Source: Chloroflexota bacterium
GTDB taxonomy: Bacteria; Chloroflexota; Anaerolineae; Anaerolineales; Villigracilaceae
NCBI GenBank assembly: GCA_024224815.1
Contig: JAAENC010000188.1
Span: 23,120 to 87,119 of the forward strand
DNA: 64,000 nucleotides
Reading direction: 5' to 3'
The position numbers were made by a program, and so were the translations under genes. The notes under the pieces are model-generated. The model saw only the letters and a program-made list of their open reading frames with translations, had not been told where the DNA came from and did not search any database. Shown piece after piece: positions 24,795 to 33,061 of this stretch (positions are counted from its first letter, which is position 1; each line of letters begins with the position of its first letter).

Positions 24795-25034
24795 TTGACC
24801 GAGACGAGTACGTGAATCGGATGCTGACAGAGAGAGCAAAGCCACAGATTGAGAGCTTGCTCCAGCAATTCTCCACAGAAAACCCCTCGCGAGCATGAAC
24901 CTGAAATGCTAAGGCAGACTAAGGTAAACGGTTGGCTCCGTTATCAGCCCCAAAGAGATGGGCCAGAAATTCTGGCTTAAATCTGGGTGGAACCGTGAGA
25001 TCAACTCTCGCCCCAGTAACTGGGCGAGAGTTTT
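24795..25034 (+). ncRNA. T-box riboswitch upstream of thrS
   Basis: The leader contains an S-turn-like GAGTACG, an AGAGAG element and a late stem ending in the T-box GGGTGGAACCGTGAG (24985-24999). An intrinsic terminator AACTCTCGCCC/GGGCGAGAGTT (25003-25032) with a T-run follows. The UGGA of the T-box would pair with UCCA, matching the U discriminator usual in tRNA-Thr. An ACC triplet in the segment AAAACCCCTCG is a plausible threonine specifier. Uncharged tRNA-Thr would therefore promote antitermination and thrS expression. The class and its control of thrS are secure; the exact specifier is inferred by eye. Confidence 0.92.
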
Positions 25035-25069
25035 GTGTTAAGCGGGATTGAAATCCCTGTTTAAAGAAA

Positions 25070-25089
25070 AAGTCCGTTTAAACGGACTT
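25070..25089. repeat. Perfect 20-bp palindrome in the thrS leader
   Basis: AAGTCCGTTT is followed directly by its reverse complement AAACGGACTT, between the T-box terminator and the thrS ribosome site. A smaller GGGATT-ga-AATCCC hairpin lies at 25044-25057. The origin is unclear. Confidence 0.7.
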
Positions 25090-25152
25090 GATATATCAGC
25101 TGAAAATTCATTTTCTGGCTGCGTGTTGGGTAACCAAACGAAGGAGTTCAAA

Positions 25153-26949
25153 ATGGCAGAACAAGAAAGATACGAAGATAGTGAGCTATACCGCATTCGT
25201 CACTCAACGGCGCATGTGATGGCACAAGCTGTAATGGAGATGTTCCCGGAAGGAAAATATACAATTGGACCTCCAGTGGAAAATGGTTTTTATTACGATT
25301 TTGATCTGCCACGTACCCTCACACCAGAAGATTTGAAGAAAATCCAAAAACGAACGCGTAAAATCCTGAGCGGCAAACATGAGTTTGTTAAGCAGGTACT
25401 TTCTGCTGATGAAGCACGTGAGATTTTCAAAGATCAGCCCTATAAATTGGAATTAATCGCAGGTTTGGAAGATGGCGGTTTTGATGAATATGGCAACAAA
25501 CTCGATATAAAGCCAGAAATCTCTACCTACTCCCATGATAAATTTGTAGACCTTTGTCGTGGGCCACATGTTGAAAATACAAAAGACATAAATGCAAAAG
25601 CGGTTAAATTAATGAATATTGCCGGAGCCTACTGGCGCGGCGATGAGAATAATCCTCAGCTTCAACGGATTTATGGTACGGCATGGAATAGCAAAGAAGA
25701 ATTGGACGCTTATCTCTGGCAATTGGAAGAAGCCAAAAAACGCGACCACCGTAAATTAGGTAAAGAACTGGATATTTTCGCCTTTGACGAAGAAGTTGGC
25801 CCCGGTCTCCCTCTTTGGCTGCCCAATGGCGCAGTTATCATCGAAGAATTAGAGCAACTTGCCAAGCAAATGGAACGCGAAGCAGGCTATCAACAAGTCC
25901 GCTCTCCACATCTGACAAAAGAAGACCTTTTCGTGCGTAGCGGGCATCTGCCCTATTATGCTGAAAGCATGTATCCGCCAATGGAAATGGAAGGTGCAAA
26001 TTATTTCATCAAACCGATGAACTGCCCAATGCACCACAAAATCTTTTCGGCGCGTCCGCATAGTTACCGAGACCTTCCGATCCGATTGTCAGAATACGGA
26101 ACCTGCTATCGCTACGAAAAAAGTGGCGAGCTTTTTGGCCTAATGCGCGTTCGCTCAATGCAAATGAACGACGCCCACATCTACTGCTCAGAAGCGCAAT
26201 TCGAAGAAGAATTCATGGCAGTCATTGACCTTTATATGAAGTACTTCGAGATTTTCAATATTGATAAATACGTAATGCGTTTTAGCACGCACGCCAAAGA
26301 AGGTCTTGGCAAAAAATATATTGATAACGAAGCGCTCTGGATCAAAACAGAAGATATGGTACGCCGCGCTATGAAAAACGGTGGCGTAAATTATGTCGAA
26401 GTTGAAGACGAAGCAGCCTTTTATGGCCCCAAGATCGATGTTCAGGTCTGGAGCGCAATCGGTAAAGAATTTACGCTGGCAACAAATCAGGTCGATTTTG
26501 CAGTACCACCCAAATTTGACCTTAAATTCACGAACGCTCAGGGCGAAGATGAAATTCCGCTTTGTATCCATCGCGCACCACTCAGCACACACGAGCGCAT
26601 GGTCGGTTTTCTTATCGAGCATTATGCTGGCGCATTCCCCCTTTGGATCGCACCGATCCAGGCTGTCATTATCCCGATCACCGACGCTCACCTTGATTAT
26701 GCTTACGCCGTCCAAAAGAAACTTAGAGCAGAGGGCATCCGGGTAAATGTCGCCGATGATAGCGCACGCATGAACGCTAAAATCCGTAAGGCACAGAAGA
26801 AAAAAATCCCCTTTATGCTCGTTGTTGGGGATGCAGAAATGGAATCGGATGCCGTTGCCCTGCGCATGCGTGATGGCGAAGACAAAGGCGCAATTCCTGT
26901 GGATGATTTTATCGCCCTCGCCAAAAAAGCAATCACGGAACGCTCTTAA
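25153..26949 (+). CDS. thrS: Threonyl-tRNA synthetase lacking the N-terminal TGS domain
   Basis: It charges tRNA-Thr and edits mischarged Ser. The start at 25153 has AAGGAG 8 nt upstream; a reading from 25048 adds 35 residues with no TGS similarity and overlaps leader repeats. The 598-residue protein begins directly with the editing domain (H17STAH21; DLCRGPHV). Motif 2 type segments PMNCPMHHKIF and YRYEKSGELFGLMRVRSM follow, then VEDEAAFYGPKIDV and the anticodon-binding domain. The TGS domain found in E. coli ThrRS is absent. Expression is under the T-box. Confidence 0.96.
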   Translation: MAEQERYEDSELYRIRHSTAHVMAQAVMEMFPEGKYTIGPPVENGFYYDFDLPRTLTPEDLKKIQKRTRKILSGKHEFVKQVLSADEAREIFKDQPYKLELIAGLEDGGFDEYGNKLDIKPEISTYSHDKFVDLCRGPHVENTKDINAKAVKLMNIAGAYWRGDENNPQLQRIYGTAWNSKEELDAYLWQLEEAKKRDHRKLGKELDIFAFDEEVGPGLPLWLPNGAVIIEELEQLAKQMEREAGYQQVRSPHLTKEDLFVRSGHLPYYAESMYPPMEMEGANYFIKPMNCPMHHKIFSARPHSYRDLPIRLSEYGTCYRYEKSGELFGLMRVRSMQMNDAHIYCSEAQFEEEFMAVIDLYMKYFEIFNIDKYVMRFSTHAKEGLGKKYIDNEALWIKTEDMVRRAMKNGGVNYVEVEDEAAFYGPKIDVQVWSAIGKEFTLATNQVDFAVPPKFDLKFTNAQGEDEIPLCIHRAPLSTHERMVGFLIEHYAGAFPLWIAPIQAVIIPITDAHLDYAYAVQKKLRAEGIRVNVADDSARMNAKIRKAQKKKIPFMLVVGDAEMESDAVALRMRDGEDKGAIPVDDFIALAKKAITERS

Positions 26950-26977
26950 TTTAGGCTTGCTGCCGCTTGAAAGACGA

Positions 26978-27013
26978 AGTGCCTGTCACCTTAAAGGTGG
27001 CAGGCACTTTTTT
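26978..27013 (+). terminator. Terminator of thrS
   Basis: AAGTGCCTGtCACCTT pairs with AAGGTGgCAGGCACTT and is followed by TTTT. Confidence 0.85.
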
Positions 27014-27025
27014 GCTCATAATCCT

Positions 27026-27553
27026 TTACTCGCCCAAATACTCAACAGACAAAATACCCGATAAAAAGAGCGCTTTTTCTGCACTATAAACGCGATAGCG
27101 ATGCCCTTGCATAAAGGCATCATATTGTTCTGACTTAATGGCAAATTCTTCTTTGCCAATGACAATATAAAAGCTCGTCTGTGCAATTTGTGTCCCATCA
27201 TCATCGATCATTGACTCTCGGCTGATAAACTGAACATTCCCCTCAACCTGGCCAATCTCTACAGTTGATTTTTCGAAAAGCCCGGAAAAAAATAAGAGAG
27301 AGACCGCTAAAAGTGCCGCAATCCCAAATAGCTTTAAGGGACTAGTGCCAGCAAAAGACATGCTTTGCAACAAAGGCAAGGAGAGAAAAATAGCAATTGT
27401 TAAAGCGATGATGCCCAGAATCGCAAATATGCCTTTATTCTTTCCCGTATTCTTTTTTACTCTCTCTTGTTGTGCTGGTGATAACTCTCCCCGTCTATTA
27501 TGCGCCAAATCGTCTGCGGAAAAGCCAAAGGCAGCCATTAATTTCTCGTTCAT
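27026..27553 (-). CDS. Membrane protein with two transmembrane helices, unknown
   Basis: The start at 27553 has a perfect AGGAGG site; a longer in-frame start 39 bp earlier does not. The 175-residue protein has a cytoplasmic N-terminus (FSADDLAHNRRGELSPAQQERVKK), two adjacent membrane helices (about 40-60 and 72-92) and a C-terminal beta-rich domain of about 80 residues (VEGNVQFISRES, SFYIVIGKEEFAIKSEQYDAF). No family is certain. Confidence 0.7.
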   Translation of the reverse strand: MNEKLMAAFGFSADDLAHNRRGELSPAQQERVKKNTGKNKGIFAILGIIALTIAIFLSLPLLQSMSFAGTSPLKLFGIAALLAVSLLFFSGLFEKSTVEIGQVEGNVQFISRESMIDDDGTQIAQTSFYIVIGKEEFAIKSEQYDAFMQGHRYRVYSAEKALFLSGILSVEYLGE

Positions 27554-27611
27554 TAGACCTCCTAAAATATCAATAACATAGAACTTAGGCAAAACACTTT
27601 TTCTCTGGAAG

Positions 27612-27660
27612 CAATGCTCTGCGTTGCGACTTGTCTACAGCACCCCAACGCAGAGCATTG
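27612..27660. repeat. Intergenic inverted repeat with perfect 15-bp arms
   Basis: CAATGCTCTGCGTTG (27612-27626) is followed after 19 nt by its exact reverse complement (27646-27660). A diverged copy with the same GCTCTGCGTT core is at 50178-50234. The gap 27554-27799 holds no gene. Confidence 0.8.
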
Positions 27661-27744
27661 GGGGAAGGATTATAAAAAAACTAAGTCCTATAAAAGAAAT
27701 TCTAAGAAAAATTATAGCATGGTAGAAAAATAGCTTTAAAAAAG

Positions 27745-27776
27745 AAACCTGACAGGTCTTCAAGACTGTCAGGTTT
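27745..27776 (-). terminator. Terminator of the second deoxynucleoside kinase, CCTGACAGGT repeat type
   Basis: AAACCTGACAG-TCTT arms with a one-base bulge form a 15-bp stem. On the minus strand it is followed by CTTTTTT. The core matches the palindrome at 7137-7167. Confidence 0.75.
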
Positions 27777-27799
27777 TTGCTTGTAGACAACAATTATCG

Positions 27800-28462
27800 T
27801 TAATTAGTTGCCCTCGCAACTTCATCTGCTGCGAAGTTGACTTCTTTCTTTCCGGTTAGCATATCTGTTATTTTAGCGGCGACCAAGTTCAAATGTCCGG
27901 GGTGGGCGACGTAGTCCAGGTCGTCGGCGGGGACTGTTAATACGGGGCAAAGCGTAAACCCGGTAATCCATGATTCGTAGAGGTCGTTTAATCCGCTTAA
28001 ATAATCGGGGGCAATTTCACTCTCGTAATCGCGACCACGTCTTTCTATCCTTCTTAATAATGTTGATACAGATGCTCTGAGATAGATGACAAGGTCGGGA
28101 GGGGGGAGAAAACCAATTACGGTTTCGTAAAGTTCTCTATAGGTTTCATAATCACGCGGTTGGATATGCCCTTGACGGAAAAGATTTTGGGCAAAGACTT
28201 CGGCATCTTCGTAAACGCTGCGATCTTGTATAACGGAAGTAGGATGGGTGGCAAGATCGTGGTGGCTGCGCAAACGATGTGATAAAAAGAAAATTTGCGA
28301 GTGGAATGACCAAGCGGGCATATCTTCGTAAAAATCAGAAAGGTAGGGGTTTTCAGCGACAGGCTCGTAGAAGGGTTCCCAGCCTAGTTTTTTACAGAGC
28401 ATTTCAACGAGGGTAGATTTCCCCACGCCGATATTGCCAGCAACAGCGACGAATTTTTTCAT
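27800..28462 (-). CDS. Deoxynucleoside kinase (dAK/dCK-like)
   Basis: The 220-residue protein has the P-loop AGNIGVGKSTLVEML, ENPYLSDFYED, QDRSVYEDAEVF (the DRS motif of dCK/dAK-type kinases) and an arginine-rich lid RRIERRGRDYE. It phosphorylates deoxynucleosides for salvage. It differs from the paralogue at 13614, which has a DYTFAKD motif, suggesting different substrates. It stands alone between terminators. Confidence 0.92.
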   Translation of the reverse strand: MKKFVAVAGNIGVGKSTLVEMLCKKLGWEPFYEPVAENPYLSDFYEDMPAWSFHSQIFFLSHRLRSHHDLATHPTSVIQDRSVYEDAEVFAQNLFRQGHIQPRDYETYRELYETVIGFLPPPDLVIYLRASVSTLLRRIERRGRDYESEIAPDYLSGLNDLYESWITGFTLCPVLTVPADDLDYVAHPGHLNLVAAKITDMLTGKKEVNFAADEVARATN

Positions 28463-28494
28463 GAAGGTGTCCAGATTGTGTGATATACAAGAAA

Positions 28495-28532
28495 ATCGCC
28501 AAGATTCCGGATTTTTCTGGAACCTTGGCGTT
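28495..28532 (-). terminator. Terminator of the redox operon
   Basis: CGCCAAGgTTCC pairs with GGAAtCTTGGCG (one mismatch), followed by TTTTC on the minus strand after the DsbA-like gene. Confidence 0.7.
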
Positions 28533-28552
28533 TGAAATTTAGGTGAAAATTT

Positions 28553-29284
28553 CTAATTTATTTTTGCTAGCTCTTCATCAATGATCTGTTGAAAAACCTG
28601 AAGCGGTTGGGCGCCAATAACAAGCTGCCCATTCACATAAAAGGTCGGGGTAGATTGTACGCCGATGCTGATGGCGTAGTTCATATCTTCCTTAACGAAA
28701 TCAGAATATTTAGCTGAAGAGAGACAAGTTTCAAAACTGGCTGCATCTAATCCAAGTTGTTTGGCATATTCATGTAGTGCTGCTTCACGCAGGCCAAGCT
28801 CGCTTTCGAAGAGTTTTTCGTGATAGGGCCAATAGGCATCTTGGTCGTCCGCGCACATAGCTGCTTCTGCAGCAAGATAAGCATTTGCATGTATGCTGGT
28901 TAATGGGAAGTTGCGATAAACGAGTTTGATCTGGTCGGGATACTCTTCAACCAAGGGCAAATAAACTTCGTTATGCCATTTTGTGCAGAAGGGGCATTCA
29001 AAATCGCTAAATTCGACGATTACGATCGGTGCATCATCTGGCCCTTCGCTAGGGAAACCTTCGGTTGGCACATCGCGTGGTTCTGCAGGAGCCTGGGGTG
29101 CCTGATTTTCTTCTGCGCCAGGTTGCGCTGGAGCAGCAGGCGTTGATGGACTTGAGCCCCAAATAAAATAACCAAGAAGGAGACCTAATACAAAAGTCGC
29201 CATGGCAACCAGCGTATTTCCTTCTTTCTTTTTCATTGAAGCTAGTTTCTTTTCTTTTGGTGTGGGTTTAGTTTTATCATCCAT
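28553..29284 (-). CDS. Membrane-anchored DsbA-like thiol-disulfide oxidoreductase
   Basis: A cytoplasmic basic start and one membrane helix (about 26-43) are followed by a Pro/Ala-rich linker and a thioredoxin_4/DsbA domain. The active site is CPFC at residues 97-100 (FSDFECPFCTKWH), and the cis-proline loop is STPTFYVNG. The domain would lie outside the membrane and form or shuffle disulfides. It is the last gene of the operon with MsrPQ and the putative selenoprotein. Confidence 0.93.
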   Translation of the reverse strand: MDDKTKPTPKEKKLASMKKKEGNTLVAMATFVLGLLLGYFIWGSSPSTPAAPAQPGAEENQAPQAPAEPRDVPTEGFPSEGPDDAPIVIVEFSDFECPFCTKWHNEVYLPLVEEYPDQIKLVYRNFPLTSIHANAYLAAEAAMCADDQDAYWPYHEKLFESELGLREAALHEYAKQLGLDAASFETCLSSAKYSDFVKEDMNYAISIGVQSTPTFYVNGQLVIGAQPLQVFQQIIDEELAKIN

Positions 29285-29318
29285 GCGGCGGATTATATCA
29301 TCTCATATATGAGAGACT

Positions 29319-29951
29319 CTAGCGAGCTGTTTTCTGCATTTTTTTTGCTCTGAGTGAAGCAATCGCTTTTTTTATGGCAGGAAGTCTCAGGCTAAGTAAG
29401 ATAAGTAATATTGCGGCAAAATACCAAGGGTCGAGTACGCCTTGTTTTACAAGCCAAATATAGTGAATAACAGCTAATAGACCAGAAAGATAAGCCAGTT
29501 TATGCAGTTTTTTCCAGTTTTTCTTTAGGCGGCGCTGCCAACCTATAGTAGATGTAATCGCTAAGGCGAGCAAAATCAATCCCGTGATTAATCCGACAAT
29601 GGCATAGCGTTTCTCGAGCAAGGCATCTTGAATGAGAGCCCAGCTAAAGGCGTAATCAAGGCCAATGAAAATCGCAAAGTGAATACTTGCATAGAGAAAA
29701 CTGTATACGCCAAAGGGACGGCGGAGTTTGAGAACTTGCTTGAATTTAAATAAGGTATTCACTGGTGTACAGGCCAGCGACAGCAATAATAAAACCAGCG
29801 CAGTTTTTCCTGTGCGCAAAGTGAAATTGCGGATCGGGTCAATACCTAGATTTCCGTTAGCAATATCCCATAACATTAGGGCCAAGGGAATTAACGAGCC
29901 AAGATGAGCGGCAATTTGCAAAGGGGTGAACTTCCATTTCTTTTTATTCAT
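29319..29951 (-). CDS. msrQ: Heme-binding membrane subunit MsrQ of the methionine sulfoxide reductase system
   Basis: The 210-residue protein has about six membrane helices with the ferric-reductase-like histidines (YASIHFAIFIGLDY, LAYLSGLLAVIHYIW). MsrQ passes electrons from the quinone pool or flavin reductase to MsrP. Its start is 2 nt from the msrP stop, the standard partner gene. Confidence 0.93.
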   Translation of the reverse strand: MNKKKWKFTPLQIAAHLGSLIPLALMLWDIANGNLGIDPIRNFTLRTGKTALVLLLLSLACTPVNTLFKFKQVLKLRRPFGVYSFLYASIHFAIFIGLDYAFSWALIQDALLEKRYAIVGLITGLILLALAITSTIGWQRRLKKNWKKLHKLAYLSGLLAVIHYIWLVKQGVLDPWYFAAILLILLSLRLPAIKKAIASLRAKKMQKTAR

Positions 29952-29953
29952 GT

Positions 29954-30895
29954 TTAATAAAGGTTGTTGGGGTCCATTCCTTCGTAAAGATGGGCAACTT
30001 CATCGGCATAGCCATTGAGATAGAGTGTTTCGCGGCGTTTTAGCTCGCTAATTCTGCGCTCGGTAGCTTGCGACCAGCGCGGGTGATCTACAGCGGGGTT
30101 AACGTTGGCATAAAAACCATATTCGTTGGGGGCAATACCCTCCCAAAAGGTGGATGGCTGCTCTGCGGTCAGTTCGATCTTTACGATGGATTTAATGGAT
30201 TTGAAACCATATTTCCACGGGACGACAAGCCGGATCGGTGCGCCGTTTTGGCCTGCTAAGCTTTCCCCGTAGAGCCCGGTGGAGAGAAGCGTGAGATCGT
30301 TCATTGCCTCATCCAAACGAAGCCCTTCCTGATAAGGCCACGGGTAAAGTTTGTTAATTAACCCGGGCATTTGGTCTGGGTCTGCCAATGTTTCAAATCG
30401 GACAAATTTAGCGTCGGATGTAGGCTCTACTTCATTTAACAAAGAGGCGAGGGTGAATCCATTCCAGGGGATAACCATGCTCCATGCTTCTACACAGCGC
30501 ATTCTGTAAATACGTTCTTCAATGGTGAATTTGCTGAGCAAGTCTTCGATACCAAAGGTTTGGGGTTTGTTGACCAAACCACTAACTTCTACTGTCCAGG
30601 GGGAGAAGACAAAGTCTTCTGCCAGTTTGGCAACACGTTCTTTGTCGGTAGTAAATTCGTAGTAGTTGTTGTAATTTAGAACGGATTCTTTAGCGGTAAG
30701 CTCTTGGGTCAGATCTGTTGCTACTTCTTCTGCTGGCAAGTTAGAGGTTGCGGGCGTTGCGGGGATTTCTTCTTCCGCGCCACAGGCTGCTAATAAAGCT
30801 GCTCCGGCGGTGACGATCCCGGCTGTTTTCAGAAAATCTCGACGAGAGAGATATTCTTCTTTGGATGTGATTTCAGATGATTTTATTTTGATCAT
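29954..30895 (-). CDS. msrP: Protein-methionine-sulfoxide reductase catalytic subunit MsrP
   Basis: This molybdopterin enzyme reduces oxidised methionines in exported proteins. The N-terminus has a twin-arginine motif SRRDFLK (17-23) and then LLAACG, so it is a Tat substrate that may also be lipidated at Cys38. The molybdenum-ligand cysteine is Cys134 in [18 protein letters not shown]. The C-terminal part matches the family ([33 protein letters not shown]). It is coupled to msrQ and follows the putative selenoprotein gene by 24 nt. Confidence 0.95.
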   Translation of the reverse strand: MIKIKSSEITSKEEYLSRRDFLKTAGIVTAGAALLAACGAEEEIPATPATSNLPAEEVATDLTQELTAKESVLNYNNYYEFTTDKERVAKLAEDFVFSPWTVEVSGLVNKPQTFGIEDLLSKFTIEERIYRMRCVEAWSMVIPWNGFTLASLLNEVEPTSDAKFVRFETLADPDQMPGLINKLYPWPYQEGLRLDEAMNDLTLLSTGLYGESLAGQNGAPIRLVVPWKYGFKSIKSIVKIELTAEQPSTFWEGIAPNEYGFYANVNPAVDHPRWSQATERRISELKRRETLYLNGYADEVAHLYEGMDPNNLY

Positions 30896-30919
30896 TTTCT
30901 TTTCCTTTTTAGATTTTGG

Positions 30920-31525
30920 TTATGGGTAGGTCTCAGCCAAGAGGGTTTGGATCATGGCTTCGGTTTCTTCGTATGCGCCTTCCCCTATATGAGAATAACG
31001 GATTCTACCCTCTTTGTCGATCAGGTAGAGAGTGGGCCAGTAGCGGTTTTTGTAGGCGCGCCATGTTTTTCCGTCATTATCTTGCGCAACGGCATATTCA
31101 ATGCTGAAATTTGTGACTGCTTCTTTTAGGTTGTCCAGATCGTGCTCGTGAGCAAATTCTGGGTAGTGATTGCCAATAACGACCAAGCCTTGGTCTCTGT
31201 ATGCGTAATCCCATTCCCTCAACGAGGGAATTACTCTTTGGCAGTTTATTCAGCCAAAGGTCCACATTTCTAATAATACAACTTTTCCGCGTAGATTTGC
31301 CAGGCGAAGAATCTCTCCGTTTGTATTCAGCCAAACATCATTTGAGAGTTCAGGGGCGAGGTCAAATCCGCCTTCGGGGGGCATTTTTTGTGTTGCTTCT
31401 GGTTCTATAGCAACATCTTCTGCCTGTGTTTCCGGTTCTGTTTTTTCTTGCATAGGCTCTTGTGCGGGCGGGCTGCATCCTGCTAGCAGTGCTAGCGCAA
31501 GAATAAGCCAAATTGAATATTTCAT
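30920..31525 (-). CDS. Thioredoxin-like lipoprotein with in-frame UGA, probable selenoprotein (Sec92-x-x-Cys95)
   Basis: The ATG at 31525 follows GGAGG and starts a lipoprotein signal (LALLAGC, Cys17) and an acidic linker. The redoxin-like domain reads VVLLEMWTFG, then TGA (31250-31252), then INCQRVIPSLREWDYAYRDQG and on to the stop at 30920. Related TlpA/DipZ-like proteins have a C-x-x-C motif exactly here, so the UGA replaces the first active-site cysteine, giving U-x-x-C. The frame stays perfectly intact on both sides and a hairpin follows the UGA, as a bacterial SECIS would. A plain nonsense mutation is possible but less likely. The 201-residue product would be a membrane-anchored reductase outside the cytoplasm. 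Neither selA nor selB is in this window. Confidence 0.82.
31205..31234 (-). promoter_or_regulatory. Candidate bacterial SECIS hairpin
   Basis: Fifteen nt after the UGA the mRNA can form GTA-ATTCCCTC, loop GUU, GAGGGAAU and, after a 5-nt bulge, UAC. The apical loop starts about 26 nt after the UGA and begins with G. Position, loop size and upper stem of eight pairs fit the general bacterial SECIS description. Confidence 0.65.
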
Positions 31526-31543
31526 ATTTACCTCCAATTTTGA

Positions 31544-33043
31544 TTATGGTTGTTCGTAGAGCAAGGTTTGCGGGAAGAAGGAGTACCAGCCGAACCAATA
31601 AGCGAGGTGTCCGTTAATGCGTGGGGCCAGTTCTCCGTCTGGGCCGATTAGGGCTTCTTCGGTAATTTGCCAAATATTAGCTTTTGAATCGAGTACTGTA
31701 TCCGGGTTTTGGGTTGGGGAGAATATTTCTCCTATGCGGACGTAGGCTCGTACTTCGCCGCCAGCATTGTAGAAAACTTCTCCTGCGCGCTGACTATCAC
31801 CAGTAACTGTCACTTCGCCGCGTGAGGCGATAAGTACTATTTCGGTTTTCCCTATTGTGTCATTAACAACTTCTTCTTTTGCAAGAATTTCTACAGGGTA
31901 TGCCTTTGGAATATCTTCAATTTCCAGTGCGTAGATACGGTCTTTGTTAGGGAGCAGATTACTGCGCTGCCAGACAGGGAACATTGTGTCTTCGTCGATG
32001 AAATAGTGACCATAAGCAGCGCCCGGAGAATAAGGGCGATTGTATCCGGTGTTAATATCGAGAACTTTTGTGTCCGGGTGTTGGGCGAGCCAAGCATCCC
32101 AAGTGCTAACGACGACGGGGAGTAAATCGAGCTTAATATCTGAGCCGACTAATTCTCCTAGTACAGGTTCACCCGTTAACTGATTCCATAAGGTGCGTGT
32201 TTGGCGGTCGTACATTAACTTATTGCTGCGGAAAAGAAAACCGGATGAGCCAAATGTATATTCTTCTCCATTGGATGCGCGACCATCGTAGGCAACGCCG
32301 GCACCGCAAAGCGTGCAATATGCGAGGGATAGAGGTACACCACCGACTACGTCATTTGCCATTTCATGCCAATCCAGAATACGAAGCGGGTAGGCACGAT
32401 TATCTCCGTTAATGGAGATTCCAAAGACAGGCTCGTCACCGATGAGGTAGTCGGCTTCGGCTGCAGGGATCATTGTTGCATTATCTAAGGCAGGAATGCC
32501 ATCTACTTTAACGCCGCCCCAGACGATTTCTTCTGTGCGGATCGCAGAGGGATAATCATCTTGTAGAAAGGCTTCAAATTCAGGGTCTATTTGAGCGAGA
32601 AGTTGCCCTTTCCATCCTGTAAACCCGGGAGGGGGGACGAGGTCTGTGTTTCCGTACCACTCTACCCATGAAAACCAGTCGTAGCCAATGGATTGTCCAC
32701 TGAGGATTTCGAGGGCTTCGAGCGGGGCGTTAAAGCCTATATTCCCGAAGACGCCCATTTGATTTATACGCAAGAGTTCAATAAAAACGGCGATAAAGCG
32801 GGTATCTTCTGCTTTCAGGATAGTATCTACGGCTTGTTGAGAATCAGAGTTGGCGAGTTCATACATTAGCCGAGTTGCTTCTTCGTCTGAGAGAGGCGTT
32901 CCCATTGCTGGGGTTATGTTCTTTTCTTCTTCTCCTGAAACTTTTTCAGGTTGAAGGGTAGGTGCTTCGGGCGGGACAAGTGTTGGGGAACAGGCACTCA
33001 AGCCCAAAACAAGTGCGAGGCAAAAAAGGAGTGTTTTTTTCAT
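31544..33043 (-). CDS. DUF3179 domain lipoprotein
   Basis: The 499-residue protein has a lipobox (LGLSACSP, Cys18). Residues around 190-400 match DUF3179: GISINGDNRAYPLRILDWHEMANDVVGG, LAYCTLCGAGVAYDG, FGSSGFLFRSNKLMYDRQTRTLWNQLTGEPV. The conserved His and CxxC are kept. The function is not known; the CxxC and the redox neighbours suggest a metal- or thiol-based role on the cell surface. It is 18 nt after the DM13 gene and 18 nt before the selenoprotein gene. Confidence 0.9.
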   Translation of the reverse strand: MKKTLLFCLALVLGLSACSPTLVPPEAPTLQPEKVSGEEEKNITPAMGTPLSDEEATRLMYELANSDSQQAVDTILKAEDTRFIAVFIELLRINQMGVFGNIGFNAPLEALEILSGQSIGYDWFSWVEWYGNTDLVPPPGFTGWKGQLLAQIDPEFEAFLQDDYPSAIRTEEIVWGGVKVDGIPALDNATMIPAAEADYLIGDEPVFGISINGDNRAYPLRILDWHEMANDVVGGVPLSLAYCTLCGAGVAYDGRASNGEEYTFGSSGFLFRSNKLMYDRQTRTLWNQLTGEPVLGELVGSDIKLDLLPVVVSTWDAWLAQHPDTKVLDINTGYNRPYSPGAAYGHYFIDEDTMFPVWQRSNLLPNKDRIYALEIEDIPKAYPVEILAKEEVVNDTIGKTEIVLIASRGEVTVTGDSQRAGEVFYNAGGEVRAYVRIGEIFSPTQNPDTVLDSKANIWQITEEALIGPDGELAPRINGHLAYWFGWYSFFPQTLLYEQP

Positions 33044-33061
33044 CAGACTTATGGATAATTC

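Noticed and set aside
25048-25152. Longer N-terminus for ThrRS
   Set aside because: The extra 35 residues show no TGS domain, overlap the palindrome in the leader, and the AAGGAG site favours 25153.
31250-31525. Treating the redoxin gene as two separate genes or as a pseudogene split by a stop
   Set aside because: The frame is continuous across a single TGA at an active-site cysteine position, no good start follows the TGA, and a hairpin is correctly placed; Sec is the simpler reading, though it still needs selAB/selC in the genome.
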